The notes beneath the pieces were generated by a model, which was not told where the DNA came from, did no database searches, and saw only the letters and a program-made list of their open reading frames with translations. A stretch of DNA of 64,000 nucleotides from Pelecanus crispus (taxonomy: Eukaryota; Chordata; Aves; Pelecaniformes; Pelecanidae): positions 66,605,710 to 66,669,709 of the forward strand of contig NC_134646.1 in NCBI RefSeq assembly GCF_030463565.1, read 5' to 3'. How positions within the stretch are numbered: position 1 is the first letter of the stretch; every line of letters starts with the position of its first letter. Shown here piece by piece: positions 21,801-33,600 of the stretch. A program made the position numbers and the translations under genes.

Positions 21801-22572
21801 CTTTCCTTACTCTTCTGATGGTCTCTCCCCTTACCTCGCCCCCACCCCACAGCCCCTCCCTGCTCCTGTTCACGCTCTCAACCAATCTTATATTCCACAT
21901 CCTCCTGTTGCCTCCCACTTTGGACATGTATTCATGAATGCGAGAAGCATCTTCCCAACAAACAAATAGCGGGGAAGAGGAAGAAGAGAAGGGAAATGTG
22001 AGAGCCCTTAAATAAATAATAATATTTACACTCTTATGTAAACCTTAATTTACAGATCTCAAAGTGCTTCGGGAAAGCAGGCATTGTTGGCTCCTTTATT
22101 ATTCACAGACAGTTCAAAGATTTTTTTTTTCTTTTAAGAAATCCATTGTTTTCTTCCTACACAATTTGTTAACCCTTGGCTGACACTGGACATGGTGTTG
22201 CCAGTAGCAGGATGAGCAAGTATAATTACCAGCCAGCCAGCTGAGCATGTTTACACTGAAGAGAAGACTCATCTCATATTTCCAACCTGTCTACGTCTTC
22301 TGCACCTGTGTTGTACAGCCTGCTGGCCTCCACGCGCTGCCTACAGAGCAGCTGCTCCGGTACAACAGCCATGTGTACAACACAATAAGTGTACAACTCT
22401 TACTTCTCTTCTACCTAAGTGACTTCTGCCTAATGATGGATTTGAGAATGTCTAAAAACGACATTTTTATATAAATATATAAAAAATAAAAATTGCCAAA
22501 ATAAATACTCTCCCACAAACATACTCTTTCAAAGGGTTTATATCCACTAATTCTGTATAGAATTGTACATTC
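15881..22572. other. Intergenic DNA
   Basis: No supportable gene. Contains an 8-bp tandem array (19364-19400), a GC- and CpG-enriched pocket (about 19.54-19.77 kb, about 17 CpGs by eye) with open frames but no recognised protein, and a 17-A run at 21503-21519. Otherwise nothing seen. Confidence 0.6.
19364..19400 (+). repeat. 8-bp tandem repeat (CTTAGTGA)
   Basis: Four consecutive copies of CTTAGTGA, two perfect and two with one substitution each (CTTGGTGA and CTTAGTAA), plus a partial fifth copy. Confidence 0.85.
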
Positions 22573-22577
22573 CAAAT
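22573..22577 (+). repeat. Left target-site duplication of solo LTR
   Basis: CAAAT directly before the LTR's TGTGCTGG start, repeated exactly at 23171-23175 directly after its ACGACA end. Confidence 0.85.
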
Positions 22578-23170
22578 TGTGCTGGTTTTGGCTAGGATAG
22601 AGTTAATTTTCTTCACAGTAGCTAGTATGGGACTATTTTGGATTTGTGCTGGAAACAGTGTTGATAACACAGGGATGTCTTCATTATTGCTGAGCAGTGC
22701 TTACACAGAGTCAAGGCCTTTTCTGCTCCTCACCCCACCCCACCAGCGAGCGGGCTGGGGGTGCACAAGAAGTTGGGAGGGGACACAGCTGGGACAGCTG
22801 ACCCCAACTGACCAAAGGGGTATCTCACACCATATGATGTTGTACTCGGCACATAAAGCTGAGGGAAGAAGAAGGAAGGGGTGGACATTTGGAGTGATGG
22901 CGTTTGTCTTCCCAAGTCACCGTTATGTGTGATGGAGCCCTGCTTTCCTGGAGATGGCTGAACACCTGCCTGCCTATGGGAAGTAGTGAATGAATTCCTT
23001 GGTTTGCTTTGCTTGCATGTGCAGCTTTTGCTTTACCCATTAAACTGTCTTTATCTCAACCCAAGAGTTTTCTCATTTTTAATCTTCCGATTCTGTTCCC
23101 CATCCCACCGCAGGGGGAGTGAGTGAGTGGCTGTGTGGGCTTAGTTGCCAGCTGGGGTTAAACCACGACA
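22578..23170 (+). mobile_element. Solo LTR of an avian ERVL-type endogenous retrovirus
   Basis: A 593-bp element bounded by TGTGCTGGTTTTGG at the left and TTAAACCACGACA at the right, so it has canonical TG...CA termini. A perfect 5-bp target duplication (CAAAT) flanks it, as expected for an LTR insertion. Inside are a CATAAAG TATA-like box (22852-22858) and an ATTAAA polyadenylation signal (23039-23044), which places U3-R-U5 on the plus strand. There is no gag, pol or env on either side, so this is the solo LTR left by recombination. The family assignment comes from recognising the sequence, not from a database search. Confidence 0.85.
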
Positions 23171-23175
23171 CAAAT
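23171..23175 (+). repeat. Right target-site duplication of solo LTR
   Basis: CAAAT, an exact copy of the left flank at 22573-22577. Confidence 0.85.
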
Positions 23176-24907
23176 AAAGCATTAAACACCTCAAACCCTA
23201 GTGTAAACATTGCAAATTATTTAATCAATGACACCATTTGTTACTTATTGTTGCAAAATGCTTGGCAGTATCTCCTTTCTGAGTCTTCATCCCGGAAACA
23301 GCTTTTGGACAACTCTATGTGAGTTACTTAAAGGCGATCTGTTGCCATAAGGTGACAGAATAAATCTCTTTTCTTTGAACTTACTTTGCATACAACTAAT
23401 TATCCAACATGCTAATTCTGTATATATCTTTAAACTAAATATGAAAAATGAACAGCAAAATTAAACCATTTGGTATTTAATAAATCTCACATACAGTAAC
23501 TTTCCTTAAAATACAGCAATTACCTCATGAGAAATTATCCATGACTATCATCTAATATTTCTCCCAGAATAATCAGTAAATGATCTCAGGACAAGTTGGG
23601 TGTGAGGATGGCCCTCTCTGGAGTGAGCACTACAGTAATTTTCTTACCGCATCAGGCAAATTAGTTTTGCTGCATAGTTGTGAGATCTAGCAATTAGAAG
23701 ACCTCTCTGTGCCACACATCAGAAAAATTTTCTCCTTCTCTCATGGCAACTTCTCCCAGTGATGCCTGTGCCACATAAACCATCGTGATCCAATCCTACT
23801 GTCACCTGTAAAAACTGTGGATGGTTTTGGAGGATTTTATTCTTGGAAAGATGACACTGTATGCGGTACGGGAACCATCCCCAGTCTCCTTGCAGTTTAA
23901 ATTAAATGTTGGTCCTCAGCCTTCACAACAAACTCCACACAGAGAAATAGAATGCTTTTATTTCTTTAACATAATTCTATTCCCATGGACTTCCTGTAGA
24001 CTTCAGGTGCCCATCTTTAAGATGCATGTAACGAGTGACTTCACTAGAATAAGACACTCTCCATCTGTTAACAGCCTAGCTTCTTGTAAACGATTGAAAA
24101 TTAAAATCTACTGCAGACACATAATTACAGTTCCTATTGACTTAGAAGAACTTACACGTACGTATGTACGACATCATATGGACGAAGGCATGCAGGCAGT
24201 AGCTGCTTTTTAATTGTTTACAGTTCATCCTTTTACACAAATATTTTTGGCTTTATAAGGGGTAATTAAGGGAGTAATGAGACCAATATTTGCTTTTCCA
24301 AAGGAAGACTGCAATAGACACAACGTAAACCTAAAGAGGAATCCAAGACAGTCCTCAGTCCTCCGCCTTAGCCGATATGCAGGGTTTTCCCTGCCAGTTT
24401 CCATTAAAAACCAGAAACTGATGCGAGTATTTTTACTGCAGTTGTGTCTCTTTACAAGGAAAATATATAACAGCCTTTCATGTGGGGTTGCACAAGGCAG
24501 AACTCAAAGGCATTGAATAAATCTCTGAACCTTTGGGCTCGGTGCTGGCAGAAAGACACTTTGAGCAGTGAGGCAAGGAAAAGTAACTGAGGGACTTAAA
24601 AATCGAATCACAGCAAAATATTCTCTATCCTGTTTGTAAGCTAAATTCATGGAACAGGAATCTGGGCATTTCTTGGAAATACAGAGGGATACTTCAAGGA
24701 TACCTGGCTCCATCATCAACTTTTTTCCCTAAAGCAAACAGATCCAAACTTTGGCTGATCGCTCAAGTCCCAGGAGGTCATACTACAGCAGAGGCCATCT
24801 TGCTGTAGAAGGTGGATGTTGTTAACTGTTGAAATGATTATGAACAATTCCTCTGCATAGGAAAATATAATTTTACCTCTCTAAAACAGATCAATTGATA
24901 ACCCTCT

Positions 24908-24909
<2 letters not shown>

Positions 24910-24943
<34 letters not shown>
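24910..24943. repeat. (AT)n microsatellite
   Basis: Thirty-four bases of uninterrupted alternating A and T. Confidence 0.95.
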
Positions 24944-24946
<3 letters not shown>

Positions 24947-25889
24947 GCTGCTCTCTAAAGCCTCTTCAAACTCAAGCCCAAATATTATGCTTATTGATGA
25001 GCATAAATTTCCTGGCATAATATGACCTAATTAGGCTGTTGCTTTTGAGTCTTGCTAAGTATCTCTGTTACTCTGTGGGAACGCAGTCTTAACAATCCAT
25101 TACTCGGTTAATGCACTTTCGTTAAAATTGTTGCAGTATCAATAAAAATGACAATATCACAAACATAAGACTTCCATTACTTTAAAATTGCTTCTTTGTT
25201 TAAGTAACAAGCATAAATTAATGCAGCGAGAAAACAAGAATTGCTTCTTAATTGTACTGGAAAGGCTTTTTTTTTTTTTAACCTGAAGGTAACAAGTGAC
25301 ATTTTGCATACGTTAAGATTTAAAGAGGTGTCTCTGTTACAGCTGATGTGTAACTCAAGACTCACTGAGTTGTAAAGCTGTAACTTTATGCTAATTTCAA
25401 TAAATTATGTATACCCCATCTACAAATATGTTACGTGCTGTCCTTGATCCCCACATCATGCTTGGACTGGTCTGCTATTTATTTATCAGCTTGGTCTCCA
25501 CAGGCCTCATAAACTGTTACTAGCTACAGGAAATAAGATTTGACTTATCAGCCTTCTCCCCTGTTAGTCACAGCAAGGGTTTGCACATGCCATATACCAC
25601 AGTAGCACTTTGTTTTGTTAGTACGTGAGTTTGAAAAAAGTCCATAGAGCTGCTTTGTTTGCAAAATATAGTTGAATAAAGAGGATGAAATACAGAGCTT
25701 GTGATATTCAGAGATATTCAAAACAGACATTTCAGAATACTTATGATTTATTACTTTTCCACAGGCTGAAGCCCTTCACCAGATTTAATTGACCTGTGCT
25801 TACAGCTATTCTTTTCACTGAAACTCAGTATCGGGAATAACGACCAAGGCTTTTTTTCAGCCAAGGTGCATTAAGGACAACAGGGCACA

Positions 25890-26070
25890 CTGCACCCGGG
25901 ATGAAAGCCTGCCTGAGGTGCTTGCTGGGAACCGCAGCCTGCAGGGACAAACGGTGCTGGGATGTGGGTAGGAAGGCGGCACCCGCCTGCGCTCGCTGCG
26001 CCAGGCTGCAGCCCCGGGCGTGCCCCCGCTCCCGCGAGGATGCTTAACGCACACCCCAGCGGCTACACCA
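25890..26070. other. Small CpG-enriched pocket
   Basis: About 15 CpGs by eye in about 180 bp, in otherwise CpG-poor DNA. No gene is visible on either side. It could be regulatory or simply local composition. Confidence 0.3.
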
Positions 26071-27179
26071 AGGCCTGGGGACAATCCAGCATCAGCTTCT
26101 AGATGCGGTGCCTTGGGAAGCAGATGGCTATTTCTCATGAACGTGTAAGTAGCATGAGGAAGTACAGGCCCTGGAAAATGAGAACATGGGAACAGAGTGA
26201 ACCGTCAAGGTTTCCAGTGAAGGTTACGGTGTGATTGCACACACCGCACAAGTGCACAAGACTCGATCCAACTCCTTCCCCCTTTACTCATCGAAGTCCA
26301 CATAAATGCTGTTACCTTGCAGTTTGTCTTTCATGTCTGTGATACATCATGCACTTGCCTGCAAAGATGAAGCACTCTTACGTAGCAGGGTATTATGGAG
26401 ATGAGGACAGCAAACCATCACAGCAAAGGGTAGTGTAAGGAAGGAGAAATAGCTCCTACAACCCACTTATTTGTAATCAAGCACATTACTGTGCCTCTTT
26501 TACTGACTTACTGATATTTTCCTCTGGAAAGTCACTGCTTCTTGTTGTATTACTCCCATCATTTTCTGAAAGGTGCAATATTTACTGTGTGGGCAGATTC
26601 AACTACTGGTTTTGCACTTTGAAGATTAAAGCAGACCATAGATGGTAGAAATGCAAAGCCAGCACGATCCGTTCAGGAGGCATGTAGAACAGTTTTCAGC
26701 ACCTTCGCTGTATTCTGTAAACAAAATGCATAAGGCTAATTATGTCTGATAATAGTATAATAATAACATCTGATGTTTGCATAGCACATTTCACATTAAA
26801 GGGGATTAATCTGTTACAGCATGTTGGAGACATAAGATTATGAGAGATACAAATGGTTAAGAGCAGTTCCTGGTAAAGGACAAGTTAATGTTACCTGGGA
26901 TAAATACCATACCATACATGAAATACCAACATGTCTCCATTTTGCATTCTTATTTTAAACTTTCCAGATTTCAGGTGGTCCTGAGCTTAAAATTTTTGTT
27001 TGAAGGGGAGGTCAGAGACGTCCATTTTGAACAACCATTTCTGAGAACTTTCTTTCCTTGAAAGTACTTTCTTAAAAGAAGTGATTTAGGGCAGTTTTAT
27101 CCATGCCAGTAAGCACAGGAACGTTGGGGTGGCCAATTTGAGAAAGCTGAAAAACTTCATGCTGAGTTGTTCAAGATGT

Positions 27180-27690
27180 GCCACCTCTCAGTCAGGCGAC
27201 AGCATCAGGTTGCCTCTACCCATGGAGCAGTTCCCCCTGCGGCCCTTTGGTCACCCGGTCAGGCTGCCCACAGCATGCCAGCTCGCACTGCCGTCATTTG
27301 AAAGAACATCTGGGCTTACACAAGCTGTACGGAAACGATGGAAACCTTCCTGCCACAGCCACAGCCCTCGCTGGGATGTTCTGCTTTGAGCTGGACCCCC
27401 CCGGACCACCATCAGTGCCGAGCATCCCCCCACCGAACACCTTCCTCCTCTGCTGCCCAGGCGGGCAGCCGCACTGCACCAGGTCCCAGGGCAGCCTGAC
27501 TGCAGCAGCCCCCAGCTCTCCGATGCCGGCAGAAGCCATGAATTCGTTGCAGGTGGGAGCAGTCGTGCTGCTCACACCGCTTTCAGGTGCGGCGGGCAGC
27601 TGCTGCTCCATGGGATGCAGGAGCAATCCAGCACATCGGGGCTGCTCACCCCATGCAGCTGTCCCGGCATAATGTGCCAGCGCCCGCAAA
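27180..27690. other. GC-rich pocket
   Basis: About 500 bp of GC-rich sequence with scattered CpGs (about 25 by eye). Open frames of 139-164 codons on both strands reflect composition; none resembles a known protein. Confidence 0.3.
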
Positions 27691-30600
27691 GGTGGCCCAT
27701 CCTCTAGGAACAAACTGGGGATTCACAGCTCAGTGATGAGGAAGAGTGTCTGACAGCTTGGTTGTGGTTTGCAAGGACAGGCATGCACGGAAGGAGGGGA
27801 GAGGAAAAGCTGATGCTTTGTCTAGTCCACAGATCCCAGTGATACAGTAGAACTGTTCACGGATAAGAAAATGCATAGTTTTTTGTGGGCTTTGGAGTGC
27901 AGGGATTGCAAGAAATGTTTGCAAGATACAGCTCCACCTTTATTTTTTCTGTTCTGAGTTAGGACAGTCTGGATGCTAAGGCCATTTCTGCCACAGTATT
28001 AACCCTGGCAGGTGGAAGAAGCCTCACTAAAGGAATTTTAGCCTTGGCTTGAGACTCAAGAAGTGGAAACGTGGCATTAGAGGTACAGTGGAGTTTCTAG
28101 CGATGGAAGATGACTCCTTCAGTGCTACCGAAGAACAGGGAGCCAGAATTGGCTGGATAAGCTACTCTCCCTAGACTTGCTTCTCCAGCTAATGCAAACA
28201 ACAGTTGACTGCCATCCACTACTTTTGTATTTTAAATATGTTTAGACTGATTTCTAGTATTGTAGTCCTCAGGGTTTTTTGGTATGATACTCTGAACCTT
28301 GTCAATATGGATTGACTGATATACATCTGTCAGATAGCTCTTCACCAACGTCACACTTCTCACACTAACACTTCTCCTCCAGATTTAGATATTACTTCTT
28401 TTCTGAGAATATACTCACAGTTTTACAGGAACCCAGATAAGGAATTCAGCAGGCCTAGAAAAGAAATGTTTTTATTCAAAAAATGTGTGGGTTAGCACAA
28501 CCTACCTGCACTTGACTATCTGTTTTATCAGCCTCTATATGTTAGTAATTCTTGCTTTAAAAATTGTTCTGAGACCTTGCACACTACAACATAGCTGTAT
28601 AGGTTTGATCACCATTTTCTCTCTTCTTACATCGACAACATGCTACACTCACTATTTCCAGTCCTGTTGTCTTCTTCTTGGACTGGCAGACATTTAAGCC
28701 ATCTGACCCACAATCCCTCTGGCCATTATTTCAGAATTTTGGCTCACAAGTAACCAGCCTCCCCAGCGCACTGCAGCTCTTGCTGCCATTTCAGATATGG
28801 TCCATATATTCCCACACCTCTGACCCTAATAGCTACCCTACGTTTTCCCCCAGGAAGAGTAGTCTTTTTCTTTTTTCCCCTTTAAGATGCACTGTTGATT
28901 TTGTGATCAACAGAAGACACAGATACCCACATAGCCATTTTTTTTTAATGGTAAAGAAAGGAAGAAACCATTTGAGCAACATTTAACAAATCCACTTACC
29001 TAAAGCCCATCATGGAGTAGATCCTCCCTGCGCTAGGTGTATAAGCAAAGACAAATTATCTGCTATTTAAAGACAAAACACACACCTATCATTTCCACAG
29101 CCCGAAAAGGGTTGTACAGAGGATTTGTTCTGTTTTACACTCGTGAGACTTTTGAGGCTCTAGGCTTTTGAACATAATATCACTTTTTAAAATTCTCTTT
29201 TTTTATGTAGATCTTGGAGGTGAGAACTGCCTTTTAGAGCCAGTCATCACCTCAGCTGCTGTTACATTAAATAACAACACATAAGAGCACACTGCATCTA
29301 GGATTGCACGTGCAGCATAGGAATTCACTGGAAACCCTTATTCACCAAATGCAGTTGCACACAAAGCAGCGTGTCAAAAGTGCCTGAGAAACAAAATGGG
29401 GGACGCTTTCAGTCATTACAGTAAATACTTTCCTACCTGACAGCAGAGAAATTCTATTTAGTGTGTCATGCAGAGCAGCTGGCATAGCCTTCATCTGGTG
29501 CCAAGTCACACAGCTCATGCCTCTGAAAGGTATCTGCTGAGTTCAGGGCTACCGCTCACAGCCAAAGACACAAGCAGACAGAGCCAGCTCAGGATGGCTG
29601 CTAAACTTGCAGTGACAGGTCTCCTCTGCCCACCCTGAGATGAAAAGTCCAGGACAGAGGAAGCCTCTGAGGAGGAGGAAACCACTCCATAGCCTTTGAG
29701 TACAAAACCAGAAGCTGGAAAAGCTCACAGGAAAGTCTTCCCACCTTTCCTGGGAACTTGGTCAGGCTTGCTGGCACAGCTTGAGCCTTGCCCAGTACAG
29801 AAATCACCAGGTAGGAGAACCAGCTTGATAGAGCTCAGGGACCCTGGAGAAGAAGGAAGCCACTCTACCACCCTCCACCTTTAAGCCCTCTCAAATAACT
29901 TTGTTTTTCTTACATTTGATTCAAAACAGCTTATATAATTTATTACTTATATTTTGTAGAAGGCCACCACAGGAAACACAGGCTCATATTCAACAACAGT
30001 GTACATAAAGGCCATGAGGAACTTGGAACTGAAATTAGATATGTCAAGCCACTCATCGCAGCTTGATGGAACAACATAATAATCCAGTGTCTCACTGGCC
30101 ATATCTTCTGAGTTTTGTCATTTGAGCGCTTCAAGAGAAATGGGAGCAGATCACTCAAGCTGTCTTTCTGAAGCATTGCCTAAAACCCCAAGTAGTCAGG
30201 TTAGAGGTGGAGGTAGGTGTTTGGGACCTTCCACTTCTTAGGGAATGCTGATTTGTCAAAACTCTTTGTGATTCATACATTTCATAACGTTAAAACTTCT
30301 GAAGGAAAGGTTTCTTGGACTGGGAATTAGACTGTTGTTGAAAAAAGAGGAAAGGTTTGTGGGATGTGAGCCCAGAAAGTTTAGTTCATGCGTAACTCCC
30401 AGTAAGGCTTGACTGTACATCCTCTTCTAACCACAGCTATTTCATGCAAACACCTGTGGACAGAGTCATTTGAATAGCAATTGCTGGGGTCAAGAGCTAC
30501 TTGAGCTCATTTTCACTTGAAGAGATTAAGAGTTGATAAACTAAGCAACTCAGCAGCAGAACTGGCTTTGGAGCAGAGGTGGCCATCTGGCAGGGGCCTG

Positions 30601-33600
30601 AAGATACACCTCATTTAGCTAACGCAGTTGCCCTTCATACCATGAGAATTGACCAAAATTTTCAATAGCAACTAGCACATCAAATTTTGTATGTTTGACA
30701 CCACATACCAATTGTCTGGTGAGTAAGACTACAAAGGAAACATGACAAGATTAGAAATGTATATCATATTCACCTAATGATTTCTCAGAGAAAAACAATA
30801 GCCTTTTTATTATTGTCCATACTGGATGTGTATCACTCTTGGATGCAAAAAGCATTGAGGGCCCATGTGTGAAAGAAATTTTGCACCCTAATAGTAGCAA
30901 GTCACAGCAAAGCTCAGAAAATTAAAAAAATCACTTATAGGCAAATAAAACATAAAGGTCATAATAAATGAAAGTTTAAAAGTTAGACGTTCAAAGAAGG
31001 GAAGGAGGAGAGAAAAAAGATAACCAGTATAGACAATAATTACAGTAGCACATGAAGAATGTAGTTAAATACAAAACTTAACATGCTTTAAAAAACCCAA
31101 AACAAACAGATGTACAAAACAGAGTTTCCAGTTCTGATTATTTCCTTAAACATGTCTCTTCTACTGACTCATAGGAGTAATTTGAGGACAACACTTTTAA
31201 GAGATGCTCCCATGGAAACAACTCCCTCATGCTGTTGCTTGCCATATATTCCAGATACATAAGCAAACTATAAGATAATTCCACCCTTCTTTGAGCATTA
31301 ATTCACGTTAAAATTCCCTTTTCTCAACACTACTGCTTTTACATTCATATGATTCAGATGTTTAAATCCGATTAGATCTAACAGTGACTGTTTATAAGAA
31401 TAACAAGCAATTGCCAAGAAGAAGTAAAAAGTACTTATGGACGTGATGAGTATCATCAAAGAACTCAGAGTTCTGTAGAGTTTAATGGCATTATTAAAAG
31501 CTGGCATTTCTAGTGATCTAGACCAACAAGAACGTACATGACCTTTCTAGTGCTGATCTTAACTTCCTCTGCTTAGAAAAATGCAGCTTCTCTGTAAATA
31601 CCTTATTCCCACTGGAGAAGAAGAAAAAGAAAATATTTCTAAGTCCAGTATTCATCCAAATGCTAGGCAATGAGACAAAGTAAAATCAGTTCTTTAAAAT
31701 TTGAAAAATGTTGAGCTGAAGAGAGAAAGAGGGTAAGCTTTCAGCCAGTGCTTTCAATAGTGGAAACTGCCCTCTAGTAGCTTCCACTCTGTAGAACAGA
31801 AATAAAAGATATTTTTGTTTTTACATGGAAACACATGTTGAATATTTACTTTAAAATGAGGATTTTAATTGTAAGATACAGCTACTCATCTGTAACTACT
31901 TTCAATCATTTCAGCTTGCCTTTCTTATTTCAAGAGGACCTAACCACAGAGGTGATATGTTTCAGCCTCATAGTTCTCTTGAGCTGGTTCCTTGTTCTCA
32001 TCCTTTCCCTCATCCTCCCAGGTGTAAAGACCATCTGACCACTGGAGCAACAGAAACACTGAGGTTCCTTTCTAGTCACTGGAAAAACATGGATACCTCC
32101 AAAAACTGTTTCATTCACCTACATAAAAAACTTTACCTAACAGATCGATCTGCATTCTGTTAACTGTAGGCAGCCTGGACTACTACTGGTCTCTTCAGAG
32201 GCTAAGCTCGGTGAAATGAATACTAGCATAACAGTCACTGTTTCGTCATAGTAAAAAAAAAAAAAAATCCTTACAGATGCCTGACATCTGTATTTCACTT
32301 ACCTCCACATGAGGACCCTCCCTTTCAACCTGTGAATAAGAAAGCTTTAAAGGTTCTAGGCAATACACAAAGGTGCTGGAAGCAGTCCATCTGCATGAGC
32401 CTGGCATCAGACTGGCCCAGTCTACCTTCAGGTACTTGCATTATGCCAGTTCTTTATATAGCTTTACATTGAACGTGCTCAGGCAAAAAGAATTATGGGG
32501 TTTTTATCACAGAGGGTTTGTTCTGACAACATATACCTTCACTGCGGAAACTCTTCGGGGTAATTCGGAAGATGCAGCAGATAGAAAGGCACAGCAAGAG
32601 TATTTGACATCCAGAAAGAAAAGAGAAGCAATTGGGAATTGCAGAAGAGCACAGGGCTGCGTGTTTGTGTTAAAATGACTGTTAGACAAATGATGTAAAA
32701 AACCTGAGAACCAGTAAACAAGAGAGGCACTGAAATAGCTAGCTTTAGCCTGACAAGGTTACTCTTGCTAGCTGCCAGACAACCACAACCAATGGAGAGA
32801 GACCTGCTGCTCTTCCAGAAGGCGTTCAGTGTAGCGACTTACTACAGTACCACTGCTTTTTTCCTCTGCTAACTGAAGTCTACAAACGTTCGCTCATTTG
32901 AATTCTTTCCCTAAACTAATTTTCTGAACTAAATCAGTACACTGTGACCCCTGCTGACTGGTGGGTTACCTCAGGAGAATAACCTTGGTGTCTCGAGCTT
33001 CCTGAAGGCAGCCATAAGCAGCTTTCCTGTCCACTGGACTAGGCTGAAAGACTTGATGACTTTAGACATGGCAGCAGTGAGGCTTCTCCCTGGGAGCGTG
33101 GGGCTTCCTGGGAGAAGAGGACTAAACAGACCAAGCCCACCCTGAAGGCAGTGGGGTAAGGCCAGAACAGAGGAGAAGCAAAGCGCCAAGAATATTAAGG
33201 GAAGGCCCCTCAAGAAGGAGAAGAAAATGGAGGAAAAACCTCGCACCATGCTTCCAGTTATGATGTAGGCTGGGCCGCAGTCTGAGCTTGCTGCCTACCA
33301 ATGACCTTTGCAGAGATCTGAGATATATTTACGTGCCCCATGGAGTCAGTATTTAGGTTTGTTGACCTACTGCCAAACCAGCTCCAGAACTAAAATAGTG
33401 TAACCGCATCACCTAAGTAGCGCTGCAGAGAGGACATTGTAATTAGTCTGGAGATAGTGCTGTCCTACAGCAGCAATACTCTTCAGGCGCCCTTGCGCTG
33501 CAGCCACGTTAGTGCCCTGTGCCACACCCACCCGTCTCGGGGAGTTCAGCCAGGACGATGCACAGTGCTTTGCAAGCATCAGCAGATATCACAGGGGCGA

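Noticed and set aside
22579-22932. 117-codon plus-strand frame
   Set aside because: It lies wholly inside the solo LTR; LTRs of this kind do not encode a protein there.
27178-27713. 164-codon plus and 139-codon minus frames
   Set aside because: Composition-driven open frames in a GC-rich pocket; low-complexity protein content with no domain.
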